Positions 18,074 to 26,097 of a DNA stretch of 64,000 bases are shown here, piece after piece (within the stretch, counting starts at the first letter, position 1; every line of letters begins with the position of its first letter). The position numbers and the translations under genes are program-made. This DNA comes from JBBQFI01 sp038321775 (lineage in GTDB: Bacteria > Verrucomicrobiota > Verrucomicrobiia > Chthoniobacterales > UBA10450). The stretch spans positions 124,001 to 188,000 of the forward strand of contig JBBQFI010000003.1 in the NCBI GenBank assembly GCA_038321775.1, given 5' to 3'. The notes under the pieces are model-generated. The model had not been told where the DNA came from and did no database searches. It saw only the letters and a program-made list of their open reading frames with translations.

Positions 18074-18151
18074 TTCGAGATTCAGGCTCGCTCCGGCGAA
18101 GTGTAGATGAATCTTCAAATTCAGCGCGCGCTGATCGGTAACAGGCCCGCC

Positions 18152-18180
18152 TTGCTCTACGGTGAATTCTTCAGTATCGT
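18152..18180 (+). promoter_or_regulatory. Putative sigma-70 promoter for the CheB-CheR gene
   Basis: TTGCTC and TATCGT are spaced by 17 bp, with the downstream hexamer ending 18 bp before the GTG start at 18199. The -10 hexamer is imperfect, and transcripts could also read through from the tRNA. Confidence 0.35.
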
Positions 18181-18198
18181 AACTTCCTCTCCCCAAAT

Positions 18199-20823
18199 GT
18201 GAAACGAGCAAAAAAACCGCCGCGAAAAAGCAAGCCTGCCGCTCGCGGCGAAGTAAAAGCCGATTCCTTTATCTCAGATGGGAACGCTGCCCCGGCGCTC
18301 CCATTTTTTGTTGTTGGTCTTGGCGCATCGGCTGGGGGGCTGGAAGCGCTTGAAATTTTTTTTGAAGCGATGCCGTCGGACAGCGGGATGGCGTTTGTCG
18401 TGATTCAGCATTTGTCGCCTGATCACAAAAGCATGATGCCGGAATTGCTCTCGAGGAAAACGCGGATGCCGGTTTCGCAATCCAAGGACGGAGAGAAGGT
18501 CGCTCCGAACCACGTATATTTAATTCCGCCAAAGAAATGCCTGACACTTTTTCATGGCAAACTTTTGCTCGCGGAATGGAACACGGAGAACAGTCCCAAT
18601 CTACCGGTTGATGCCTTCTTTTCTTCTCTCGCTGAAGACCAATCGACCCGCGCCATAGCCATTGCGCTCTCCGGTACGGGCAGCGATGGGACGCGCGGCA
18701 TACGGGCGATCAAGGAAGCGGGAGGTCTCGTGATGATCCAGGACGAAGGAGCGAAGTTCAGTGGAATGCCGCATAGCGCGATCGCAACCGGATTAGCGGA
18801 CTACATTTTGCCGGCATCGGATATGCCGGATGTGTTGCTCAAATTCATCCGGCACCCGCTCCTCGCGAAACCCGGGGAATTGCACCCGCCCGACAACACG
18901 ATTCAGAAGATCGCAGCGTTAATCCGCACGCGGACCGGGATTGATGTCTCGGGTTACAAACAGAGCACGGTGCTGCGGCGTCTCGAACGGCGAATGGGTA
19001 TTTCTCAAATTGAGAAAATGGGAAATTATTTGGAGTATCTCCGACAGTCGCCGCGAGAAGTCTCGGCGCTAGTCAATGATGTGCTCATCAGTGTCACGAA
19101 ATTTTTTCGAGACCGACACGCCTTCAAAGCACTGCGTGAAGAAATTATCCCGGACATTTTCGCGTTTGCGTCGCAGGAAAAATCCATCCGCGTCTGGGTG
19201 CCAGCCTGCGCTACCGGCGAGGAGGCTTACTCCATCGCGATTCTCATGCAAGAGCATGCGAGAACGCTGGAAGAAGAATATGAAATAAAAATCTTCGCGA
19301 CCGACGTCAATCAGGAGGCGATCCGGTTCGCCAGTGGTGGCATTTATCCGGCCAGCATTACCGCGGATGTTTCAATCGATCTTCTGGCGCGATATTTTAC
19401 AAAAGAAGAAAATGGTTATCGAATTCGGCGTCATATCCGCGATCAGGTTGTTTTCGCACGGCAGAATGTTTTAAAAGACCCACCTTTCACGCGCGTAGAT
19501 TTGGTTTCGTGCCGGAATCTGCTGATCTACCTGCAGGTGGAATTGCAGCGCAAAGTTCTGTCGATTCTTCAGTTTGCACTGCGACCCGGAGGCTATCTCT
19601 TTCTCGGAACCAGCGAGACACCGGGCGATCAACAAGACACCCTTCAGCCAGTCAACTTGAAGGGACGAATCCTTCAAAAACGCGGCGACAGCGCTCTGGC
19701 AGGGCCAGAGATGGCCCAGGTCGCGCAAATGTCGGCACCTGTCCGCGAAGCTCTCGCGCTTGCGCCGATCAACGCAGAGCGTGGCAATCAGCTCGAAGAC
19801 AAGGTTTGGAATGCCATCTATGCCAGGCTCATTACCGAATTTGCTCCGACTTGTTTTGTCCTGAACAAGAAAAACGAAATTCTCTATAGCTTCGGTGAGC
19901 CGAAAAAATTCATTACCCTACGGGCCGGTCGGGCGAATTTGAATTTGCTCAAATTGGCGTCGCGCGATCTTTCGCTCGGACTCTCGACGGCTATTCGCCG
20001 GGCGCGAAAGCAAAATGAGGCGGTGCGTTATCGCGGGTTGAAGATCGAGCGGGATCATAAGAAACGCCTCGTTAGTCTGAAAGTTGAGCCACTGCCTGCA
20101 GACGGTGGCGATTCGCCCTTACTGCTCGTCTTTTTGGAAGAAACGAAAAAACGCGGGCACGAACAGGCTAAGGAGGATTTCGATCCGAGCGATCCTTCGA
20201 CGAAACGTATTTCTGATCTGGAGGAAGACCTTCAGCGGACGCACGAAAATCTGGAGACCGCCACCCAACTGCAGGCAAAATCAGGCGAGGAGCTGCAGGC
20301 CACGAACGAGGAATTGATCGCCGCGAACGAGGAACTGCAAAGCAGCAACGAAGAGCTTGAATCCATCAACGAAGAGCTGGCCACGCTGAACTCCGAATAC
20401 GAGCGCAAGAATGACGAGCTCCTGGTCGCAAACAACGATCTCGACAACTTTCTGCGAACGGCTCAGATCGGCACGATTTTCGTGGATGAAAAATTGCACA
20501 TCCGCAAATTCACTCCGGTGGCTGCGCAGGAAATAAACCTCATGCCGCAGGACACGGGCCGGGCGTTGACCGATCTCGCGCATCCTCTCATCGATACGCT
20601 TAGCCGTGAAGTGCGGCGCGTCCTGACCAGCGGAGAAGCTGTGGAAAAGACCGTAGAGACCAGACCAGGAATTTGGTATCTGCTGCGAATTTCGCCCTAC
20701 CGGCGTGAAGGAGCCACCGACCAGGGGATCGTGGTCACATTTGTTAACGTGAGTGCCTTGAAACGAGGGCAGCCCGATTTTCTTGGCCGTGTCGAACGCA
20801 AAAAGAAACAAACGCCGCAATAG
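18199..20823 (+). CDS. CheB-CheR fusion with coiled coil and PAS domain
   Basis: An 874-residue fusion. Residues ~36-225 are a CheB methylesterase domain with the catalytic triad visible as Ser44 (GASAGG), His71 (QHLSP) and Asp163 (GTGSDG). Residues ~235-495 are a CheR methyltransferase with the SAM motif PACATGEEAYS and SCRNLLIYL. A long coiled coil of repeated NEEL/EEL units spans ~670-745, followed by a PAS domain to ~860. There is no receiver domain before CheB and no kinase after PAS. The kinase half commonly fused to such proteins is the next gene. GTG start at 18199. No methyl-accepting receptor is nearby, so classical chemotaxis is not implied. Confidence 0.92.
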   Translation: MKRAKKPPRKSKPAARGEVKADSFISDGNAAPALPFFVVGLGASAGGLEALEIFFEAMPSDSGMAFVVIQHLSPDHKSMMPELLSRKTRMPVSQSKDGEKVAPNHVYLIPPKKCLTLFHGKLLLAEWNTENSPNLPVDAFFSSLAEDQSTRAIAIALSGTGSDGTRGIRAIKEAGGLVMIQDEGAKFSGMPHSAIATGLADYILPASDMPDVLLKFIRHPLLAKPGELHPPDNTIQKIAALIRTRTGIDVSGYKQSTVLRRLERRMGISQIEKMGNYLEYLRQSPREVSALVNDVLISVTKFFRDRHAFKALREEIIPDIFAFASQEKSIRVWVPACATGEEAYSIAILMQEHARTLEEEYEIKIFATDVNQEAIRFASGGIYPASITADVSIDLLARYFTKEENGYRIRRHIRDQVVFARQNVLKDPPFTRVDLVSCRNLLIYLQVELQRKVLSILQFALRPGGYLFLGTSETPGDQQDTLQPVNLKGRILQKRGDSALAGPEMAQVAQMSAPVREALALAPINAERGNQLEDKVWNAIYARLITEFAPTCFVLNKKNEILYSFGEPKKFITLRAGRANLNLLKLASRDLSLGLSTAIRRARKQNEAVRYRGLKIERDHKKRLVSLKVEPLPADGGDSPLLLVFLEETKKRGHEQAKEDFDPSDPSTKRISDLEEDLQRTHENLETATQLQAKSGEELQATNEELIAANEELQSSNEELESINEELATLNSEYERKNDELLVANNDLDNFLRTAQIGTIFVDEKLHIRKFTPVAAQEINLMPQDTGRALTDLAHPLIDTLSREVRRVLTSGEAVEKTVETRPGIWYLLRISPYRREGATDQGIVVTFVNVSALKRGQPDFLGRVERKKKQTPQ

Positions 20824-21081
20824 CAGTACGCCATGTCGCCTTAACCTATTACCGTCGGAACTGGTATTTGGGCATGAGAGTAGCTCAAAGCCTTATCTAC
20901 GGTCTCCCTCCGCAATGAAACAGTTCGGAAAACGCAGCGAAAACGGTACACAACTCGATTCGCCGACTTCGACAAAGGCCAAGGCTGAAATAGCGACCGG
21001 CGCATCTTGCCAGCGCGTCCTCCCACGATACCGATCGCGCGATTTTTCCATCGCCGCTCGTCCGAATCGTGACCCCTAGCA

Positions 21082-22797
21082 ATGACCCCCTGCGATCTTA
21101 ACTTGGATTTAGAGGCATTACGCTGGAAAGCAGAACAGATCCTCCAGGATCCAACTAGGCAAAGAAAGGTTACGTATCCTTTGGATTTGGAGTTTGCGCT
21201 GGAAGAACTGCGTGTTCACGGCGCCGAGTTGGAAATTCAAAACGAAGAGTTGCAGCAGAGCCGTGCTCAACTGGAAGAAACGGAAACAAGATACTTCCGA
21301 CATTTTGACCTCGCGCCGGTGGGAATGATCCGCCTGAGCGACATGGGGATGATTTTGGAGGCGAATATTCTTGGCGCAAAAATGCTTACGATTGAGCGCA
21401 ACCGTCTTCGTTCCGGGAAAGCTCCGTTCGGGGCGCATGTCTCATACGAATCTCGGGACATCTTTCACGCTCATTTCCAAAAAGCCCTTACATCGATGGA
21501 GATGGAATCGTGCGAAGTCTCTCTCCAGAGCAGATCTGACGGCCGGACATTTGTGCGGATGCAGAGTATCGCCACTCGCGGCGCCGACGAGTCATCCGAG
21601 GTGTTCGTCACCCTCACTGATCTTACCGAGCATCAGCGATTTCAGGAGAAACTTGCGCAGCAAAAGCAGATTGCGGTCGCGGCCACGATCGCGAAGGATC
21701 AATTTTTGGCGATGCTTTCGCATGAGTTGCGGACGCCTTTGACGCCGGTGGCGTTGCTGCTTGAGGAGTTGGAACAGAGTCTGGGTCTTTCGGATGACGA
21801 TCGCTCTTCGCTTTCCATGATGCGCCGGAACATCAAACTCGAGACCATTCTCATCGACGATTTGCTCGATCTGACGCGAATCAATAGCGGCAAAGTAGAA
21901 TTGCATCGAGAAGTCGCCGACGCGCGTGTTTGCGTGATGGGCGCGGTCGAAATCTGCCGACACGCGATGAAGGCGAAAAAGGTGGAACTCCAGCTCGATT
22001 TGGATGCGCCTCGTTACGTCATGGATGCCGATTGCGGGAGGGTACACCAAATCATTTGGAATCTTCTCCAAAACGCCGCCAAATTTACACCGGCCTGCGG
22101 AATTGTTTCGGTACGGTTGTTTAATAGTTCGCCGGAACGTCTCACGCTGGAGATTACCGATACCGGAATTGGCATGGAGCCCGAATGGCTGCTTCGCATT
22201 TTCGATCCCTTCGCTCAAGTCGAGCAGTCAATTCAGCGTAACCTTGGCGGCCTCGGTTTAGGTCTGGCGATTTCGCGATCGCTCGCGCAGGCGCACGGCG
22301 GCTCGCTTATCGCCTACAGTGCGGGACTCGGAAAGGGTTCGACGTTTCGCCTCGAACTGCCTGTTTTGGATTTAATGAAACTTCCCGGCATAAAGCGCCG
22401 GCAAAAAACTCCCGCCTCCAAACGTCAGCCCCATCTGCGCCTTCTTGTGGTCGAAGATCATGACGATACCAGGATAACACTGGGGCGAATGCTGACCCGT
22501 CACGGCTATCATGTGGAATCAGTTGCGGATGCCGCGGCCGCAGAGGCTCTTTGTGCCGAGAAAGAATTTGATCTGCTCATTAGCGACATCGGCCTTCCTG
22601 ATCGCAGTGGCTTGGAGCTAATGAAAGAAATGAAAAAACGGCACCGTCTGCGCGGCATCGCGATGAGCGGCTTCGGCATGGATTCTGACATCGCCATGAG
22701 TAGGGCGGCCGGATTTTTGGACCACCTGGTCAAACCAGTTGATATCCGAAAGTTAGAAGATGCGGTGCAGCGGATCGCGGCCCTGCGTTCTGTCTAG
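21082..22797 (+). CDS. PAS sensor histidine kinase with C-terminal receiver (hybrid)
   Basis: A 571-residue cytosolic hybrid kinase with no membrane segment. A short coiled coil (IQNEELQQSRAQLEETE) leads to a PAS domain (~70-185). The HisKA domain has His214 in MLSHELRTPLTP; the HATPase domain has the N-box NLLQNAAK, DTGIG at ~360 and GGLGLGLAIS. A C-terminal receiver domain starts at ~452 with VVEDHDD and has the phospho-acceptor Asp502 (LLISDIGLPD) and the K of VKPVD. It follows the CheB-CheR-PAS gene after 258 bp of sequence in which I see nothing definite. Together they look like a split CheB-CheR-PAS-kinase. Confidence 0.93.
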   Translation: MTPCDLNLDLEALRWKAEQILQDPTRQRKVTYPLDLEFALEELRVHGAELEIQNEELQQSRAQLEETETRYFRHFDLAPVGMIRLSDMGMILEANILGAKMLTIERNRLRSGKAPFGAHVSYESRDIFHAHFQKALTSMEMESCEVSLQSRSDGRTFVRMQSIATRGADESSEVFVTLTDLTEHQRFQEKLAQQKQIAVAATIAKDQFLAMLSHELRTPLTPVALLLEELEQSLGLSDDDRSSLSMMRRNIKLETILIDDLLDLTRINSGKVELHREVADARVCVMGAVEICRHAMKAKKVELQLDLDAPRYVMDADCGRVHQIIWNLLQNAAKFTPACGIVSVRLFNSSPERLTLEITDTGIGMEPEWLLRIFDPFAQVEQSIQRNLGGLGLGLAISRSLAQAHGGSLIAYSAGLGKGSTFRLELPVLDLMKLPGIKRRQKTPASKRQPHLRLLVVEDHDDTRITLGRMLTRHGYHVESVADAAAAEALCAEKEFDLLISDIGLPDRSGLELMKEMKKRHRLRGIAMSGFGMDSDIAMSRAAGFLDHLVKPVDIRKLEDAVQRIAALRSV

Positions 22798-22890
22798 TTT
22801 CTGCGATCGCGATTGTTCGCGCTCAATCTCATCGAAACCTGAAACGCGCTCGGCCTTCTTCATGGCCAAGCCTGCGCCGGGTAGCCATTG

Positions 22891-23049
22891 TTAACGTGCA
22901 GGTGGCAGACTGCGGCTGAATGTTTCCGCCCTCTGCGCGGCTGCCTGGTCCTCGGCGTCCTCGCGGTCGCGTTGTTCCTCACTTGTTCCCGTGCAACCGA
23001 ACAATGATAAGACAGCTGCAAACAGAATAAATACCGTCGCGATTCTCAT
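22891..23049 (-). CDS. Tiny lipoprotein (52 residues)
   Basis: An ATG at 23047-23049 is preceded by an excellent ribosome site (GGAGGAGAAT). It opens a 52-residue frame with an N-terminal MRIATVFILFAAVLS hydrophobic stretch and lipobox SLFGC. The mature part is very short, polar and rich in Glu, Asp and Ala (QRDREDAEDQAAAQR). It lies 49 bp downstream of the AsmA/DUF748-like gene on the same strand and probably belongs to that transcript. The strong ribosome site and lipobox make it credible despite its size. Confidence 0.65.
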   Translation of the reverse strand: MRIATVFILFAAVLSLFGCTGTSEEQRDREDAEDQAAAQRAETFSRSLPPAR

Positions 23050-23098
23050 ATTCTCCTCCTATGTGAGGGTCCTGCCCGCGTTCGTCAAATTCCGCGGG

Positions 23099-24184
23099 CT
23101 ATTGCTGGTCCTCCGGCACCTTCGGCAGGTTCTCATGATTTTCTTCGAGTTTGCCTTCGAATGCTTTGATCAGCGCGTTTTTGAAAACGTTCAACACCGT
23201 TGCGATGATCGCCGGTTGCGGATTATCGAAACTACCTGAAAGAGGCACTCGCGTCGCGAAACGATCCTTCGGCTGATTACGAATGATTCGCGTCAAGCCA
23301 CCGACGACGCCCTGCCAGATGAAGTCGATCGGATTTTTGGAATCGTGACCAGGATCGAAAATAGACATGTGGTCGAAAACCGGCTCGACGAAACCGTTGA
23401 AATCTCCGCGTTTCGCATCCAACTCAGTGGCGATACCGAGCGTTCCCGATTCGAAAGTAATTCCCGCATAGGCTTTCGCGAAATCGTTCAGCTTCACCAG
23501 CGGCACGCCTTTCATTTCTAATTGCGTACTGAATGTTGGCTTCTCCGCGTAGGGATCGAGATCCATCTTGGAGCGCAAATCGCCTTCGCGCAGCGGGCGG
23601 CATTCGATCTGGATGTGGGCGTGCAAAGTCTCTGAGAGTTTTTCGCTATTCGTCAGGTTCGTCGCCAGCATTCGCACCCGATCGAATACGACATCGACTT
23701 TCGGTTCTTTGTGAAAATCTCGGTAATGAATGGTGCCGTCGTGCACAACGAACCGATTAATTTTCAGCGGAAAGAGCTGCTTGATTTTTTCGGTCCACGG
23801 TCTGTCGACGCCGACCTGTGAATCCTCCTTGCTCGGCGCGTTCACGAAATTCAGTTGGGGTTGGTTAAAATAAATTTCGCCGACAAACGAGCCATTGAAG
23901 AGCGCTTTCCATTCGACCGAAAGATCGACGAGCGGCGCGGAGAAAAACGGAACCGGCACATCGCCGCCGGTTTTGGTGATATCGATTTTGTGAATCTGAT
24001 AAGCACCGCGCCAAAGATGTAACGTCACCGCTGCGACGTGGCCGCGATATCCGGGAATCTCCGACAGCTTGCGATTCACATAGTCGCGCACCCAGATCGC
24101 GAGCATGAAATGCAGGACGAGTGCCACGGTAAACACGACAGCCAGCAACCAAATCCACCAACGATGCCAAATTTTCTTTTTCAT
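23099..24184 (-). CDS. AsmA/DUF748-like envelope protein
   Basis: A 361-residue protein with one N-terminal membrane segment (IWLLAVVFTVALVLHFMLA, ~11-30) and a large periplasmic beta-rich part. Features such as VRDYVNRKLSEIPGYRGHV, VDLSVEWKALFNGSFVGEI and NRFVVHDGTIHYRD match DUF748/AsmA-type proteins, which form lipid-carrying bridges or modulate outer-membrane assembly. The assignment rests on pattern only. It follows the GH75-like gene on the same strand and precedes the tiny lipoprotein, suggesting an envelope transcript. Confidence 0.7.
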   Translation of the reverse strand: MKKKIWHRWWIWLLAVVFTVALVLHFMLAIWVRDYVNRKLSEIPGYRGHVAAVTLHLWRGAYQIHKIDITKTGGDVPVPFFSAPLVDLSVEWKALFNGSFVGEIYFNQPQLNFVNAPSKEDSQVGVDRPWTEKIKQLFPLKINRFVVHDGTIHYRDFHKEPKVDVVFDRVRMLATNLTNSEKLSETLHAHIQIECRPLREGDLRSKMDLDPYAEKPTFSTQLEMKGVPLVKLNDFAKAYAGITFESGTLGIATELDAKRGDFNGFVEPVFDHMSIFDPGHDSKNPIDFIWQGVVGGLTRIIRNQPKDRFATRVPLSGSFDNPQPAIIATVLNVFKNALIKAFEGKLEENHENLPKVPEDQQ

Positions 24185-24281
24185 TTTCCAACGTTGTCGT
24201 CTGAAAACGACATTCGGTATTTGTTGAACGTGTTGGTCGACGCTGGCGGTTGTCTTTCGCCGGAAATTTCTGCTCGCCGAG

Positions 24282-25718
24282 TTAAGGCGTCGGCGAAAAA
24301 GCTGGCGACAGCGCAGGAGTTACCGACGCACTCGGCGAAGGCGCTGGAATTTCCGATGCGGAAAGTCCCGGCGTGGGGGACGGCATGGGAAAGGCGAAAG
24401 TCGCCGAAGGCGCGGCCGTTGGCGAAGCTGAAGAAATTGGGGTGAGAGAAGGCGTTGGTGTTGGCGAAGGAGTTGGAGTAGGCGGTGGCGGAATCAAATT
24501 ACTCCAGTGATGCAGCGGGATTGTGGCGCCGCCAATATCCTTCGCTAATTCTTCACAGCGTTTCTGCAATTTTTCCAAATCCGGAGGGCCCCATTGCGGA
24601 TCGGCGGTTCCCGGAAAAATCAGGTACGTCACCTTGAGATCGCTCACCGGCCGATTGTACGCCGTCGAGGTCGAATTAATTTCCTTTGCGATGCGGAGCG
24701 AAGCTTCGCCCACTTTATCGGGCGGACCGGCGTCACCCACGATCGCGGGATAAATTTCTGCGCCGGAAATCACGAGCGCGTAATCGCCGATCTTCGCGCC
24801 AGTTCCGGGCGCAAAACCCGTTGGAATTACGATGTAGGGATCGGTTGTGCCGATGAGGAAACTAAATTTCTTGAGCGTATCGACTTCTGCGCGCAACTGC
24901 GTTCGTGCATCGCGCAATTCCCGTTTCCGTTCCGGCGTAGCCGATCGCAGCTCTTCTTCGACGTGATCCAAACGCGCCTCGGTCGCGGCGAGGTACGGAT
25001 TCGGCGCTTTTGTTTTTTTCGGCCAGTGAAAACTGGTCGTGGCTTTGAAATTTGTCGGCGCGCCGCTGCTGATGGGCAATCGATCGGAATCAGAGCCGTC
25101 CGCATCCACATCCATTTCCGCCTGCAAGAGCACGGCTTTGCGATGAGTCTGCGGATGCTGAAGTTGGAGCACTGTCTGACAATCGTAAAAATTGTGACGC
25201 GAGAGAAGTTGATCGAGCCGTCCGAGATGCGCGCGCAAAGTTTTTACCTTCGCTTCATAAAGTTTTGCAAAAAATGGCGAGACCGAATCCGGCGTGATCA
25301 TCGCTGCCAAACCAGGAAGCAAACGCGGCAAATCGGGATTCACTTTCGCCAGGTCATCGATTGTTTTGTTGGGTGTCGGCACGCGGGCTTTCAATGTGAG
25401 GTCGATCACGTAACTCTGAGGATCGATCCGTTCCTCCGACGCCGCCGCGCCGGATAATGTCTCCACATCGGAATGCAGCGTGATCCCATTGAAGAGCCGC
25501 GGAACTTCGAGTCGTCCCGTCAGGACCGGTGGCCTGCTCGGTTTTGGCGAAGGCGTTGCTCGAATGGCGATGGCCCATTCCTCTTCCGGCCCGGTCAATT
25601 GCATCAACCGCCAGCGCCATCGTTCCAGCGAAATCCAGCGGTAAACAATTACTCCAACGATCAGCAGCAACAACAGCAGCACGAAGCGCCGTAACGTCTT
25701 CAGACGAAATTTTCGCAC
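24282..25718 (-). CDS. Membrane-anchored GH75 chitosanase-like protein with Pro/Thr/Ser tail
   Basis: A 478-residue protein starting at GTG. A single membrane segment (LLLLLLIVGVIVY, ~13-26) leads to a domain (~170-350) with the pattern of GH75 chitosanases: the acidic MDVDADGSDSDRLP (~202-214), IPTGFAPGTGAKIGDYALV, and AIVGDAGPPDKVGEAS (~325-340) with an Asp and a Glu in the places expected for catalysis. Unusually, a ~50-residue charged helix (~245-285) is inserted between these acidic motifs. The last ~75 residues are Pro/Thr/Ser repeats like those linking secreted domains. Function as a glycosidase is inferred. Confidence 0.6.
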   Translation of the reverse strand: MRKFRLKTLRRFVLLLLLLIVGVIVYRWISLERWRWRLMQLTGPEEEWAIAIRATPSPKPSRPPVLTGRLEVPRLFNGITLHSDVETLSGAAASEERIDPQSYVIDLTLKARVPTPNKTIDDLAKVNPDLPRLLPGLAAMITPDSVSPFFAKLYEAKVKTLRAHLGRLDQLLSRHNFYDCQTVLQLQHPQTHRKAVLLQAEMDVDADGSDSDRLPISSGAPTNFKATTSFHWPKKTKAPNPYLAATEARLDHVEEELRSATPERKRELRDARTQLRAEVDTLKKFSFLIGTTDPYIVIPTGFAPGTGAKIGDYALVISGAEIYPAIVGDAGPPDKVGEASLRIAKEINSTSTAYNRPVSDLKVTYLIFPGTADPQWGPPDLEKLQKRCEELAKDIGGATIPLHHWSNLIPPPPTPTPSPTPTPSLTPISSASPTAAPSATFAFPMPSPTPGLSASEIPAPSPSASVTPALSPAFSPTP

Positions 25719-25725
25719 GCGGCTC

Positions 25726-26046
25726 TTATTTCTTAATCCAGCTGACTATCGCCATGACAATGCCGATCACGCTCAGGATCGACATCATGCCCGCCGGCAT
25801 TGCTTTGCCGGTCTGAATGAATTTCGGTACGAATTGCCCCGCGAGCAGTAGCGACACGATCAGCGCAACTGCAAGTCCCGCGACCAAATGATTCGGAAAC
25901 AGAAATGCGCTCAGCAACAGGAGCACCCCCGCGATCGAGCCGGCAATGATCGACGGCACACTTCCCTTGCTCGCGTAACCGATGATCCCGCCGACGATCG
26001 TAAGGAGACCGAAGATAATAAAATAGATTTTCGCGGCGCCGATCAT
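25726..26046 (-). CDS. TMEM14 / UPF0136-like small membrane protein
   Basis: A 106-residue protein from the ATG at 26046 (a GTG three codons upstream is possible). It is almost entirely four hydrophobic helices, with the family-type IIFGLLTIVGGIIGYASKGSVPSII opening (glycine-rich, GYxxKGS) and LAVALIVSLLLAGQFVPKF. Members are small integral membrane proteins; their bacterial role is unknown. It lies 7 bp upstream of the GH75-like gene and probably shares its transcript. Confidence 0.72.
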   Translation of the reverse strand: MIGAAKIYFIIFGLLTIVGGIIGYASKGSVPSIIAGSIAGVLLLLSAFLFPNHLVAGLAVALIVSLLLAGQFVPKFIQTGKAMPAGMMSILSVIGIVMAIVSWIKK

Positions 26047-26097
26047 CGATTCCACGGGTAAGCCAGCTCCCGTCCTCTGTCCAGTCGGGCGTATTCG

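Noticed and set aside
24282..24510. TPTPSP-type tandem nucleotide repeat in the GH75-like tail as a separate repeat element
   Set aside because: It is a low-complexity protein linker typical of exported proteins and not a mobile or CRISPR-type repeat.
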